Positions 42,453 to 52,267 of a DNA stretch of 64,000 bases are shown here, piece by piece. This DNA comes from Nitrobacteraceae bacterium AZCC 2146 (GTDB lineage: Bacteria > Pseudomonadota > Alphaproteobacteria > Rhizobiales > Xanthobacteraceae). The position numbers and the translations under genes were made by a program. The notes under the pieces were generated by a model. The model ran no database searches and was not told where the DNA came from. It was given only the letters and a program-made list of their open reading frames with translations. The stretch spans positions 7,304,001 through 7,368,000 of the forward strand of contig JBAGRP010000001.1 in the NCBI GenBank assembly GCA_036924855.1, written 5' to 3'. Numbering within the stretch: position 1 is the first letter of the stretch; every line of letters begins with the position of its first letter.

Positions 42453-45400
42453 ATGGATCGTCTCGTTGCCCTTGCCGTCAAGCGCCGTTTTCTGATGCTG
42501 GGTCTGTTGATCGCCGTCATGATCGGCGGTCTGATCGCATTCAATCAGCTCAACATCGAGGCCTATCCCGATCCGACCCCGCCGATGGTCGATATCGTGA
42601 CGCAGAGTCCGGGCCTGTCGTCGGAGGAGATCGAGCGCTACATTACGATCCCGATCGAAACCCAGGTCGCCGGCATCAAGAACCTGAAAACGATCCGGAC
42701 TATCTCGCTGTATGGACTGTCCGACGTCAAACTGCAGTTCTCGTTCGACTACACTTATGACGAGGCGCTGCAGCAGGTGCTGAACCGGCTGTCGCAGCTG
42801 TCGCCGTTGCCCGGCAATGTGCAGCCGGGCATCTCGCCGCTGTCAGCGATCGGCGAGATCTATCGCTACCGGCTGGTCGGGCCGCCGAACTACAGCGTGC
42901 TCGATCTGAAGACGCTGCAGGACTGGGTGCTGCAGCGCCGATTCCGCTCGGTACCGGGCGTGATCGATGTCACCGGCTGGGGCGGCAAGACCAAGACCTA
43001 TGAGATCCAGGTCGATTTCAACAAGCTCGTGGCCTATGGCCTGACGCTGCCGCAGCTGCTGACGGCGGTCGGCAATTCCAACATCAATGTCGGCGGCAAC
43101 ACCGTCAATATCGGCGCGCAATCCGCGGTGGTGCGCGGCGTCGGCCTGATCCGCTCCATCGAAGACCTCGCCAACACCATGATCTCGCAGAGCGGCGGCA
43201 ATCCGGTGCTGGTCAAGGACGTCGCCACCGTCTCCGTCGGCGAGAAACCGCGGCTCGGCATCGCCGGCCTCAACATGGACGATGACATCGTCCAGGGCAT
43301 CGTGCTGATGCGCCGCGGCGAAAAGAGTTCACCGACGATAACGCGCGTCGAGCAGACGGTGCATGCGATCAACAACTCCAGCATCCTGCCGCCGGGCGTG
43401 CACATCGAGCGCATCTACGACCGCAAGGACCTGATCGACATCACCACCCGCACCGTGCTGCACAACATGGTGGTCGGCATCCTTCTGATCGTGCTGCTGC
43501 AGTGGCTGTTTCTCGGCGATCTGCGCAGCGCGCTGATCGTCGGTGCCACAATTCCGTTCGCACTGTTCTTCGCGGTGATCATTCTGGTGATGCGCGGCGA
43601 ATCCGCCAATCTGCTGTCGGTCGGCGCCATCGACTTCGGCCTGATCGTCGACGGCACCGTGATCATGGTGGAGGCGATCTTCCGCCGCCTGACACAGACC
43701 ACCAAACTCTCGGAGGCCGAGCGCAGCCATATCTCGTCCGAAACCATCATGGGCATGAAGAGCCACGCTATCCTCAGTGCCTCCGCCGACGTATCGCGCT
43801 CGATCTTCTTTGCTGCCGCCATCATCATCGCGGCGTTCCTGCCGCTGTTCACGCTGTCCGGCGTCGAGGGCAACATCTTCGGGCCGATGGCGCGAACCTA
43901 TGCTTACGCGCTCGCCGGCGGCCTGATTGCGACCTTCACCATCACCCCGGCACTCAGCGCCATCATCCTGCCGGCGCGTGTCGAGGAAACCGAGACCTGG
44001 ATCATGCGGCAGCTGCATCGGCTCTATATGCCGGTGCTGACCTGGGCCGTCGGCAACCGCAGGCTGGTGATGGGCGCCGGCGTCGTTCTCGTCGTGCTCA
44101 CCGTCCTTCTCGCGCGCGTGCTCGGGCTGGAATTCCTGCCGAAGCTGGAAGAGGGCAACCTCTGGATCCGCGCCACGCTGCCGCCGACCATCTCGCTGCA
44201 GGAGGGCAATAGCTACGTCAACGAGATGCGCAAGATCATCCGCGCGCAGCCCGAAGTGGAATCGGTGGTCTCGCAGCACGGCCGTCCTGATGACGGCACC
44301 GACGCCGCCGGCCTGTTCAACGCCGAATTCTTCGCGCCGCTGAAGCCTTCCAGCGAATGGCCGGCGCCGCAGGACAAGGACGCGCTGACGGCGCGGCTGC
44401 TGAAGGATCTGCAGGACAAATTCCCCGGCGTCGAATTCAACTTCTCGCAGTATCTGCAGGACAACGTTTCGGAAGCCGTCTCCGGCGTGAAGGGTGAAAA
44501 CTCGATCAAGCTGTTCGGCAACGATCTGGAGGCGCTGACCGTCACTGCCAACAAGATCAAGTCGGTGCTGTCGACCGTGCAGGGCGTGACCGATCTGGCG
44601 GTGTTCACCTCGCTCGGCCAACCCACCATCCAGATCGATATCGATCGCGCCAAGGCCGCGCGTTACGGGCTGTCCCCCGGCGATATCAACGCCACCATCA
44701 AGGTGGCGATCGGCGGCGATACTGCGGGCGATCTCTACGAGTCCGGCTCCGACCGGCATTTCCCGATCATCGTGCGATTGGCGCCGGAATATCGCCGCAG
44801 CGCCGAGGCGATCCAGAACCTGCGGATCGGCGCGCCCGGGCCGAACGGCACCGTCACGCAGATTCCGCTCAGCGAAGTCGCTTCGATCAATCTGGTGTCG
44901 GGTGCGGCCTATATCTACCGCGAAGGCCAGGAGCGCTATCTGCCGATCAAGTTCTCGGTGCGCGAGCGCGACCTCGGCAGCGCCATTCGCGAAGCCCAGG
45001 AGAAGGTGGACGCACAGGTGCAACTGCCGCCGGGATCGCGGACCGAGTGGGTCGGCGAATTCGGCAATCTGCAGGACGCCATCAAGCGGCTGTCGATCGT
45101 GGTGCCGATCAGCCTGGCGCTGATCGGGGTGCTGCTCTGGTTCAACTTCGGCTCGATGGTCGATACGTTGCTCGCCATGAGCGTGATCCCGATGGCAATT
45201 TTTGGCGGCGTGCTCGGGCTGCTGATCTCGGGCATTCCGTTCAGCGTGTCGGCCGCGATCGGCTTCATCGCGCTGTTCGGCATTGCGGTGATGGATGGCA
45301 TTCTCATCCTGTCGCAATACAACCAGTTGATCGACGAAGGCCTCGATCGGCTCAAGGCGGTGATCCGCACCGGCGAATTGCAATTGCGTCCGGTGTTGAT

Positions 45401-45575
45401 GACCTGCGTGGTCGCTGGTATTGGCCTGCTGCCGGCGGCGCTATCGGAAGGCATCGGCTCGCAGGTCCAGAAGCCGCTGGCCATCGTGGTGGTCACCGGC
45501 ATGATGCTGGCGCCGCTGGTGATCCTGATCACGCTGCCGGTGCTGATTTCATATTTCTCGCGACGCGCTCGTTAG
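42453..45575 (+). CDS. CzcA-family (HME) RND efflux permease
   Basis: 1040 residues with the RND two-fold architecture. The proton-relay motif of helix IV reads DFGLIVDGTVIMVEAIFRR (about residue 393), with the DFGxxxDG pattern of heavy-metal-efflux pumps such as CzcA and CusA. The second half has GIAVMDGILILSQYNQL. The position normally holding Asn in DGAxVxVEN is Ala here. A divalent-metal export role (Co, Zn, Cd, Ni or Cu/Ag) follows from the family, but the metal is not determined. No outer-membrane CzcC gene and no metal-responsive regulator accompany the pair. Confidence 0.9.
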   Translation: MDRLVALAVKRRFLMLGLLIAVMIGGLIAFNQLNIEAYPDPTPPMVDIVTQSPGLSSEEIERYITIPIETQVAGIKNLKTIRTISLYGLSDVKLQFSFDYTYDEALQQVLNRLSQLSPLPGNVQPGISPLSAIGEIYRYRLVGPPNYSVLDLKTLQDWVLQRRFRSVPGVIDVTGWGGKTKTYEIQVDFNKLVAYGLTLPQLLTAVGNSNINVGGNTVNIGAQSAVVRGVGLIRSIEDLANTMISQSGGNPVLVKDVATVSVGEKPRLGIAGLNMDDDIVQGIVLMRRGEKSSPTITRVEQTVHAINNSSILPPGVHIERIYDRKDLIDITTRTVLHNMVVGILLIVLLQWLFLGDLRSALIVGATIPFALFFAVIILVMRGESANLLSVGAIDFGLIVDGTVIMVEAIFRRLTQTTKLSEAERSHISSETIMGMKSHAILSASADVSRSIFFAAAIIIAAFLPLFTLSGVEGNIFGPMARTYAYALAGGLIATFTITPALSAIILPARVEETETWIMRQLHRLYMPVLTWAVGNRRLVMGAGVVLVVLTVLLARVLGLEFLPKLEEGNLWIRATLPPTISLQEGNSYVNEMRKIIRAQPEVESVVSQHGRPDDGTDAAGLFNAEFFAPLKPSSEWPAPQDKDALTARLLKDLQDKFPGVEFNFSQYLQDNVSEAVSGVKGENSIKLFGNDLEALTVTANKIKSVLSTVQGVTDLAVFTSLGQPTIQIDIDRAKAARYGLSPGDINATIKVAIGGDTAGDLYESGSDRHFPIIVRLAPEYRRSAEAIQNLRIGAPGPNGTVTQIPLSEVASINLVSGAAYIYREGQERYLPIKFSVRERDLGSAIREAQEKVDAQVQLPPGSRTEWVGEFGNLQDAIKRLSIVVPISLALIGVLLWFNFGSMVDTLLAMSVIPMAIFGGVLGLLISGIPFSVSAAIGFIALFGIAVMDGILILSQYNQLIDEGLDRLKAVIRTGELQLRPVLMTCVVAGIGLLPAALSEGIGSQVQKPLAIVVVTGMMLAPLVILITLPVLISYFSRRAR

Positions 45576-45768
45576 TTCCAGATCCGGTTCGCCTTGAGAA
45601 ACATTGTTTCGAGGGAACCCCGCGCATCATGCTTGCGCCTGGAATTATGAAATCTGTGACGAGAAACGGGCGAACAGATCACATAAAGTCGCGTTGAATG
45701 ACATCATTGTGCTGCTGTTTATTGCGACTGTCGTTCATTGATGTAGGCAGAAATTGGAGAGTTCCATA

Positions 45769-46746
45769 TTGAATGTGACTTCCGTCAAATTCGTGCAGCA
45801 GTCATCGGCATCATACTGGAAGGATGATGTTCAATGCCCTCGCTGCGGATGTTCGTTGAAGTTCACACGGAAAAATCCAACTTGTTCAAACAGCGATTGC
45901 GTCTATTCGGAAACCGGCTTCCCGAAAGTAGGCAAGCAACCTGTCCTTATCGACTTCGAGGATAGCGTTTTCGAGCGCTCGGCCTATGAGGGCTCCGATG
46001 GAGCGGTTTTTGCCCGCGATATCTCGCGTCGCTCGATTGGTTCCCGGATCCACAGGTTCATCAATGGGGAAAACCCCATCGCGAAACAGAATTGCGAACG
46101 CTTTCTGAATCTACTGAGAGGAGAGGTCGGGCGACCGCGGATTTTGGTGATAGGGGGCGGCACAATCGGGTCAGGTGCTGACAAGCTTTATTCCGATCCG
46201 GCCATCGAACTGATCAACACCGACGTTTATGCTTCGGAGTTTACGGAATTGCTGGTTGATGGACACAAATTGCCATTCAAGGATGGCTCATTCGATGGCG
46301 TCTGGGTTCAGGCCGTTCTCGAACATGTGCTTGAACCCGCGGTCATCGTTGCTGAGATTCATCGCGTGCTCGGAACGTCGGGCATCGTATATGCCGAGAC
46401 GCCGTTCATGCAGCAAGTTCACGAACGGGCCTACGACTTCACGCGCTTCACGCAGAGCGGACACCGGTGGCTGTTCAGGCGTTTCGAGGAAATCAGCGCG
46501 GGTCCGGTAACTGGAGCGGGTGTCGTTATGCTGTGGTCGATCCGGTATTTTGCGCGGGCACTCGGAGCCGGAGATAAGCTATCGCGCCTGGTATCATTGC
46601 CGTTCTTCTGGCTAAGGTACTTCGATCTTATGAGCCGCGGCAGAAAAGCCGCTGATGCGGCGGGCGGCCTGTTTTTTCTCGGCCGTCGGTCGGATAAAGA
46701 AATTTCCGCGCGCAGCATGCTGCAATACTATGCCAATCAGAAATAA
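45769..46746 (+). CDS. SAM-dependent methyltransferase with N-terminal zinc ribbon
   Basis: 325 residues. A zinc-ribbon-like stretch opens the protein (CPRCGCSL, then CSNSDC, residues about 23-46). A class I methyltransferase domain follows, with motif I PRILVIGGGTIGSGADKL (about residue 130), motif II-like LPFKDGSFDGVWVQAVLEHV and the post-motif region LGTSGIVYAETPFM. The substrate may be a sugar or a lipid-linked glycan, as in similar proteins of polysaccharide loci. TTG 45769 is chosen for the GGAGA 8 bases upstream; TTG 45754 is also possible. Base composition is lower in GC than the genes around it (47% and 52% in two 60-base lines that I counted, against 68% in a czcA line), which suggests acquisition by transfer. 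Confidence 0.8.
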   Translation: MNVTSVKFVQQSSASYWKDDVQCPRCGCSLKFTRKNPTCSNSDCVYSETGFPKVGKQPVLIDFEDSVFERSAYEGSDGAVFARDISRRSIGSRIHRFINGENPIAKQNCERFLNLLRGEVGRPRILVIGGGTIGSGADKLYSDPAIELINTDVYASEFTELLVDGHKLPFKDGSFDGVWVQAVLEHVLEPAVIVAEIHRVLGTSGIVYAETPFMQQVHERAYDFTRFTQSGHRWLFRRFEEISAGPVTGAGVVMLWSIRYFARALGAGDKLSRLVSLPFFWLRYFDLMSRGRKAADAAGGLFFLGRRSDKEISARSMLQYYANQK

Positions 46747-46770
46747 TGCGGGCATTCGATCGTGGGCGGT

Positions 46771-48192
46771 TCATTGCCCCGACGGCGTGCGCAGGCCGTG
46801 CCAGGCGTCGCGGACCTGATGGTAATGCACCTCCGGCAGGTAGTCCGGCGTGTTCAGGCCGAGCGTCTTGACGTCGAGCCGGCCGGTGGCGCTGAGCAAG
46901 GCATAGGAGGCAATCACACGGTCGCGCTGCGAGCCGATCAACCGCGCCTTGGCCGACACCAGATCCTGCTGTGAATTGAGCACGTCCACCGTGGTGCGCT
47001 GGCCGCCCTGGGCTTCGCGCTGCACGCCCTGCAAGGCGACGCCGGCGGCGCGGACTTCGGATTCGGCGGCGCTGACCGCGGTTTTGGCACCTTCGTTGGA
47101 CACCCATGCCGCAACGGCCGCCGTGCGGGCCTGGTTGCGTACCATTTCGAGCACCAACCGGCTTTGCGTCGAGAGTTCCTTGGCCTGCCGGGTCTGCGCG
47201 GCAGCGAGGCCGCCGTCATAGATAGGCGCGGTGACCTGGCCGATGATCGAGGCCTGGTCGGTGCGGAAGGTGCCGAGCGTCGGGTCGGACTGGTTGGCGC
47301 GGCTGGCGCTGCCCTGCAATGTGACGGTTGGATAGAGGCTGCTTTCGGCGACATGGATCGTGGTCGAGGCGACATCGACGTCGAAACTGGCGGCAATCAC
47401 GGCCGGGTGGCCCTTGAAGGCGAGGGCGATGGCGTCCTCGCGGCTGCGCGGCAACAACCGGTCCACCGGCTCGGCCGGGCTGAGGCGGGATGGCGCGTTG
47501 CCGATGATCTGCGCATAGGTCGCCTGGCTGATCGCGAGGTTGACCTCGGCAGTGTTAAGGTCCGCCATGCCGCGCGCCAGACGCGCTTCGGCCTGCGAGG
47601 TGTCGGTTGGGGTCACGTCGCCCGCGTTGAGCCGCTTCTGGGCAACGCCGAGCGTTTCCTTCAGCGAAGTGACATTGGTGCGCTGCGCGTCCACCAGCGA
47701 TTGGTTCGCCAGCACATTGGTATAGGCGGTGACCGCGTCGAGCAGCACGCCCTGTCCGACATTGCGCAGGGCCTCGCGGCCGGACTGCACCTGCAATTCC
47801 GCGACGCGGACGCTGTTGGCGGTCTTGAAGCCGTTGAAAAGCGTCTGCGTCACGGTGACGCCAATGGTCCAGGGTTTCAGCGTGGCGCCCTGAATGGTGT
47901 TGTCGGGCAAAAGGTCGCGTACAGCCTGCAAGCCGACGCCGAGCGTGGCCACGATCTGCGGCCGATAGCCGGCCATGGCCTGCGGCACGTTCTCGTCGGT
48001 GGAGCGCTGCCGCGCCCGTTCGGCGTTCAGCTGCGGATTGGACTGGTAGGCCTTGACCAGGGCTTCCGGGACGGTTTCAGCGCGCGCATCGACGACCACA
48101 GCGAAGGCGCTGCACGTCGTGATGCCCAAGGCCATGCCTGTTCGAAGCACGCGCCTTGCGACGAGGCCAAATCTCCCGTGATGACGAGCCAT
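46771..48192 (-). CDS. TolC-family outer-membrane efflux protein
   Basis: 473 residues with a signal peptide (cleavage after VVVDARA) and two similar halves rich in long amphipathic helices, as in TolC. Recognisable parts are ETVPEALVKAYQSNPQLNAER, TQTLFNGFKTANSVRVAE and, in the second half, VTAPIYDGGLAAAQTRQA. The channel serves type I secretion or tripartite pumps. The two RND systems in this window lack their own channel, so it could serve them, but it is on the opposite strand and has its own promoter. ATG 48192 is used; a TTG five codons upstream is less likely. Confidence 0.92.
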   Translation of the reverse strand: MARHHGRFGLVARRVLRTGMALGITTCSAFAVVVDARAETVPEALVKAYQSNPQLNAERARQRSTDENVPQAMAGYRPQIVATLGVGLQAVRDLLPDNTIQGATLKPWTIGVTVTQTLFNGFKTANSVRVAELQVQSGREALRNVGQGVLLDAVTAYTNVLANQSLVDAQRTNVTSLKETLGVAQKRLNAGDVTPTDTSQAEARLARGMADLNTAEVNLAISQATYAQIIGNAPSRLSPAEPVDRLLPRSREDAIALAFKGHPAVIAASFDVDVASTTIHVAESSLYPTVTLQGSASRANQSDPTLGTFRTDQASIIGQVTAPIYDGGLAAAQTRQAKELSTQSRLVLEMVRNQARTAAVAAWVSNEGAKTAVSAAESEVRAAGVALQGVQREAQGGQRTTVDVLNSQQDLVSAKARLIGSQRDRVIASYALLSATGRLDVKTLGLNTPDYLPEVHYHQVRDAWHGLRTPSGQ

Positions 48193-48525
48193 GTTATCCC
48201 AAAGCAATCTTCAGACGTCTGCCCCCGCCGACGTCGATTGTATGTTTAGAGGGCGTTGCCAGCACAGGCAAACCATCCGGCGATCAAGCCAGCCCCTTTG
48301 GCGCTTTCCCCACAGGGCATTTAATGCCGCAATTCTCTTGATTGCTCAGGACCCTAAGGGGAATGGTGCAAGGCGGGAATGCGACAATAAACCCGCGCAT
48401 ACACGCCCGCGTGTGTTGCAAGCTGGACACATTTCTGAATAACGCGCAAAGCGGTGGAGGCGGCGTCCTGCGCTTGCCTGCGACTCGCGCGTGGGGTCCC
48501 TTTTCGCGCTTCAGACGGAATTCTC
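48193..48525. other. Divergent promoter region, tolC-like / acetyl-CoA hydrolase
   Basis: 333 bases without a convincing gene. It contains the inverted repeat ACACGC-CC-GCGTGT at 48401-48414, which could bind a dimeric regulator, and several AT-richer patches suited to promoters for both neighbours. No clear consensus promoter can be named. Confidence 0.5.
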
Positions 48526-50376
48526 ATGCCGAAAATGTTCTCCGATCCTGGCGCCATCGCGGAAGAGATCGTTCGCGACGTCGGGACCACGCTGGTGGTG
48601 GGACTGCCGCTGGGGCTCGGCAAGGCCAACCACATCATCAACGCGCTGTACCGGCGCGCCGCTGCCGACCGCAGTATCAACCTCACATTCTTCTCGGCGC
48701 TGACGCTGGAGAAGCCAAAGCCGTCGAGTGAGCTGGAAAAGCGCTTCATCGATCCGGTGATCGCACGGCTGTTCGGTGGCTATCCCGACCTCGACTATGC
48801 CGCCGCGCTGCATGAAGGCGCGCTGCCTGACAATATCCAGGTGATCGAATTCTTCTTTCTCGCCGGCAAATGGCTGCATCTGCCTTACGCGCAGCAGAAC
48901 TACATTTCCGCTAACTACACCCACGCCGCGTCGTACTTGCTGACGCGCGGGCTCAACGTCATCACCCAACTCGTGGCGAAGCGGGTGGTCGATAGCGTCG
49001 CGCGCTACAGCCTGAGTTGCAACACCGACACCACGCTGGACCTCCTGCGCGCCCGCGCCGAAGGCCGCGCGTCGTTCAAGTTGATCGGGCAGGTCAATTC
49101 GGAATTGCCGTTCATGCCCGGCCAGGGCGATCTCGCCGGCGATGAATTCAGCGCGGTGCTCGACAGTGCCGAGACCGACTTTCCGCTGTTCGCACCGCCG
49201 TCCGAGCCGATCAGCGATACCAAATACGCCATCGGCCTGCATGCCGCCGGCCTGGTTCGCGATGGCGGCACGCTGCAGATCGGAATCGGCCAGGTCGGCG
49301 ACGCGCTGGCGCAGGGCCTGATCGTGCGCCACCGCGACAACGCGGCGTTTCAAGGGATCATGCGGCGACTGACGCCCAGCGTGGCTTGTCTCGAAACGAG
49401 CCCCTTTGAAAAAGGCCTCTATGGCGTCAGCGAAATGCTGTTCGAAGCCTTTCTCGGCCTGATCGATGCCGGCATTCTGAAGCGCGAGGTCGATGGCGTC
49501 AGCCTACATGGTGCTTTCTTCCTCGGGCCAAAATCCTTCTACGCGGCGCTTCGCGCGATGGCGCCGGACCAGCTGGCAAAAATCCAGATGATGCCGGTGT
49601 CGTTCACCAACGCACTCTATGGCGATGAGCCATCGAAGCGCCGCGCCCGCGTCGATGCCCGCTTCGTCAACAATGCGATGATGGCAACCTTGATGGGCGC
49701 GGCGATTTCCGACGGCCTCGATGACGGCCAGGTGGTGAGTGGCGTCGGCGGCCAGTACAATTTCGTCGCGCAGGCGTTTGCGCTGGACGGCGCGCGGTCG
49801 ATCCTCACGGTGGAAGCAGCGCATGCCGGCAAGAAGCCGGTCTCCAATATCCGCTGGAACTATGGCCACGAGACCATTCCGCGGCACCTGCGCGATATCA
49901 TCATCACCGAATACGGCGTTGCCGATTTGCGCGGGAAGTCGGATGCCGACGTGATCGCGGCGATGCTGTCGGTCGCGGATTCCCGGTTTCAGCCGGAACT
50001 GATGAAGCAGGCCAAGGACGCCGGCAAGCTGCCGCGCGGCTTCGAGATTCCCGCAGCGCATCGCGACAACGCACCCGAGCGAATCGCTGCGGCGTTGAAG
50101 CCCGCGCGCGACGCCGGTCTGCTGCCGGCGTTTCCGTTCGGCAGCGATTTTACCGAGGTTGAACAGCGCCTGATCCCGGCGCTGAAGATCTTGAGCGCTG
50201 CCTTGAGTTCGCCGCAACGATTGGCGGCGCTGTTTTGGCGGGGGATGACGCACGCTCCCGATGCTTCCGACGAAGCCTGCCTCGCCCGGCTTGGTCTCGA
50301 CAAACCCACAACGCTGTCCGACCGCGCCTATCACGCACTGGTCAGCGGTGCGCTCGCGCGCAGCCGCGAAAGCTAG
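48526..50376 (+). CDS. Acetyl-CoA hydrolase/transferase family protein
   Basis: 616 residues, about 100 longer than common members. The N-terminal CoA-transferase domain begins at [18 protein letters not shown]. The C-terminal domain contains [19 protein letters not shown] (about residue 250), the region of the catalytic Glu and CoA site ([19 protein letters not shown]) and [17 protein letters not shown] text ([19 protein letters not shown], about residue 463). Members hydrolyse acyl-CoA or move CoA between acetate and succinate or other acids. The stop codon overlaps the stop of the convergent enoyl-CoA hydratase gene by 4 bases. Confidence 0.87.
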   Translation: MPKMFSDPGAIAEEIVRDVGTTLVVGLPLGLGKANHIINALYRRAAADRSINLTFFSALTLEKPKPSSELEKRFIDPVIARLFGGYPDLDYAAALHEGALPDNIQVIEFFFLAGKWLHLPYAQQNYISANYTHAASYLLTRGLNVITQLVAKRVVDSVARYSLSCNTDTTLDLLRARAEGRASFKLIGQVNSELPFMPGQGDLAGDEFSAVLDSAETDFPLFAPPSEPISDTKYAIGLHAAGLVRDGGTLQIGIGQVGDALAQGLIVRHRDNAAFQGIMRRLTPSVACLETSPFEKGLYGVSEMLFEAFLGLIDAGILKREVDGVSLHGAFFLGPKSFYAALRAMAPDQLAKIQMMPVSFTNALYGDEPSKRRARVDARFVNNAMMATLMGAAISDGLDDGQVVSGVGGQYNFVAQAFALDGARSILTVEAAHAGKKPVSNIRWNYGHETIPRHLRDIIITEYGVADLRGKSDADVIAAMLSVADSRFQPELMKQAKDAGKLPRGFEIPAAHRDNAPERIAAALKPARDAGLLPAFPFGSDFTEVEQRLIPALKILSAALSSPQRLAALFWRGMTHAPDASDEACLARLGLDKPTTLSDRAYHALVSGALARSRES

Positions 50377-51152
50377 CGGTTCTTGTTGACCGGCTTTCGC
50401 TTCTCGACGAACGCCGCCATGCCTTCGGAGCGATCCTCCAACGCGAACGTCGCGTGGAACAGATCGCGCTCGACCTTCAGGCCTTCGGTCAGCGGCGTTT
50501 CGAACGCGCGGTTGACCGCGCTCTTGGCCATCGCCGCCACCGGGCGCGACATCGCTGCGATCTTCTCGGCCATCGCAATGGCTTCTTCCATCAACTTGTC
50601 AGCGGGCACGATGCGGCTGACGAGGCCGGAACGCTCAGCTTCGGCGGCGTCCATCATCCGGCCGGTGAGGCAGAGATCCATCGCCTTGGATTTGCCGATC
50701 GCGCGGGTGAGGCGTTGGGTGCCGCCGATGCCGGGAATGGTGCCCAATGTGATTTCCGGCTGGCCGAATTTCGCGGTGTCGGCGGCAATGATGATGTCGC
50801 ACATCATCGCCAGTTCGCAGCCGCCGCCGAGGGCATAGCCGCTGACGGCGGCGATGGTCGGCTTGCGGCAGGTGGCAACGCGGTCGCCGCCGATTTCCGT
50901 GAAATCGCTGGTGAACATATCGATGAAGCTTTTCGGCTGCATCTCCTTGATGTCGGCGCCCGCCGCGAACGCCTTCTCGCTGCCGGTGACGATGATGCAG
51001 CCGACGCCGTCATCCGCTTCGAGTTCGTCGATGGCGATCCTGATTTCGCTGAACACGCCGAAGGAGAGGGCGTTGAGCATCTTCGGGCGGTTGAGGCTGA
51101 GAATGCCGACGGCGCCTTTGCGCTCGACGATGATGTGTTCGAAGCTGCTCAT
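50373..51152 (-). CDS. Enoyl-CoA hydratase (crotonase family)
   Basis: 259 residues, full length for crotonases. The oxyanion-hole motifs are [12 protein letters not shown] (about residue 60) and [16 protein letters not shown] (about residue 108), and both catalytic glutamates are visible: E in GGGCELAM and E in [16 protein letters not shown]. The enzyme hydrates trans-2-enoyl-CoA in fatty acid or amino acid breakdown. It is convergent with the acyl-CoA hydrolase gene and transcribed alone from the gap at 51153-51255. Confidence 0.94.
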   Translation of the reverse strand: MSSFEHIIVERKGAVGILSLNRPKMLNALSFGVFSEIRIAIDELEADDGVGCIIVTGSEKAFAAGADIKEMQPKSFIDMFTSDFTEIGGDRVATCRKPTIAAVSGYALGGGCELAMMCDIIIAADTAKFGQPEITLGTIPGIGGTQRLTRAIGKSKAMDLCLTGRMMDAAEAERSGLVSRIVPADKLMEEAIAMAEKIAAMSRPVAAMAKSAVNRAFETPLTEGLKVERDLFHATFALEDRSEGMAAFVEKRKPVNKNR

Positions 51153-51255
51153 GTTTCATCCCGCGGATTTTTGCTGCGGCTGCCGGGACCGGCAACCGCG
51201 CGCAATCTGCCCGCTGGCGGGACATGGTTCAAGTGCGGCGATTCAGGCCGAGAAC

Positions 51256-51927
51256 CTAGGCCATGAACATCCGCGCCGCCGAGGCCATGGTCAGCAGGCC
51301 GCCGAAAGCTATGAAGATCTTGCCGATCAGAGAGGTCTGGTCCCAGGTCGCATTGTCCTGGCTGCTTACCACCGGCGCGTCGATCGAAGCCCTTGCAAGC
51401 GTCAAAGTGGGCTTGTCCGTCGGTGCGGGCTTTTCGTCGCTCAGAGCGCGATCGACTTCGTTGAGCTGATCGGCGGCGACGAGCTGGGTATTGGCTTCGG
51501 GCTGCGCTGCCGCGGCATCGACCGGCTTGCCGCCCATCAGTTTGAGCATGCTGTCGGCCTGCGTTGCCATGTTGGACATGTCGGTAGGCGTTTCCGCCGG
51601 CAGTTGTGCATTGGCATTGGCGACCGAAGTCGGGATTTTGGCGTCGCCGTCATCGCTCTTCGCGCGGCCTTCATCGACCGCTTTTTCGGACGCCTTTGAC
51701 GCGACCTTGTCGGAATTGTGCGATTTCGCGATCTTCTTTGAGCTGCGATGTTTGGTGTATTTGGTCAATGCCATCGGCTTGTCCGGCTTCTCGGTCGCAC
51801 TGTCCGCCGTGGTTGCCGGCTCAGGCTCGCGCGCGTCGCTCTCCGTCGCGCGCATCGGCCCCGCGATGCACATCCATAGTCCCGCTGCGAGTATCAACGC
51901 CGAGCGCCCGCTGACTTTGATGTTCAT
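51256..51927 (-). CDS. Secreted or membrane-anchored protein of unknown function with charged linker
   Basis: 223 residues. A signal peptide (MNIKVSGRSALILAAGLWMC... to PMRA) is followed by about 130 residues of low-complexity, Lys/Glu/Ala/Asp-rich sequence with many KxxSKK-type stretches and then a C-terminal hydrophobic segment (LIGKIFIAFGGLLTMASAAR). The N-terminal signal and C-terminal helix could tether both ends in the inner membrane, with a disordered linker in the periplasm. GGGGAG lies 6 bases before ATG 51927. No family is recognised. It is divergent from the sigma-F operon across a 340-base gap. Confidence 0.75.
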   Translation of the reverse strand: MNIKVSGRSALILAAGLWMCIAGPMRATESDAREPEPATTADSATEKPDKPMALTKYTKHRSSKKIAKSHNSDKVASKASEKAVDEGRAKSDDGDAKIPTSVANANAQLPAETPTDMSNMATQADSMLKLMGGKPVDAAAAQPEANTQLVAADQLNEVDRALSDEKPAPTDKPTLTLARASIDAPVVSSQDNATWDQTSLIGKIFIAFGGLLTMASAARMFMA

Positions 51928-52267
51928 GGCAATCTCCCCGAAGTGCCCGCCCCCGGATCGCAAGGGAGACTGCGGCCGTGTCCACACCGGGGCAGAAAAG
52001 GGGAATTTTTGGTCGAGTCCGGCAAAAACGGGGCAGGGCACCATGCCTGACTCGTCGTACCACGGCGAAATTCGTTTTGGAATCAAGGAGACGGGTGCCA
52101 GGCTCGCCGATCGATGCTAAGAGCCTGCTGTGGTAAAACTTGTTCGGCTGGGGTTTCGCGGCCCGACGAACTCGCTCCACCGGAAGGTCTCTATCACGGC
52201 TCCGTGATTGTCGCTGTCTCATGTAACAAATTGAAAATTCGGCCGAATTGCTTGGTTAGGAGCGCGT
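51928..52267. other. Divergent gap between the charged secreted protein and sigma-F
   Basis: 340 bases with no convincing gene. The right end contains the sigma-F-type promoter described below. The left part includes AAAAGGGGAATTTTTGG and GGCAAAAACGGGGCAGG, AT-rich patches that may belong to the promoter of the minus-strand gene. Confidence 0.55.
52222..52247 (+). promoter_or_regulatory. Candidate autoregulated ECF sigma-F promoter
   Basis: TGTAACA at 52222-52228 and CGAA at 52244-52247 are separated by 15 bases. As I recall it, the sigma-F consensus of Caulobacter is GTAACC and CGAA about 16 bases apart. Transcription would start near 52253, just ahead of the AGGAG site (52258-52262) of the sigma gene. 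Confidence 0.6.
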
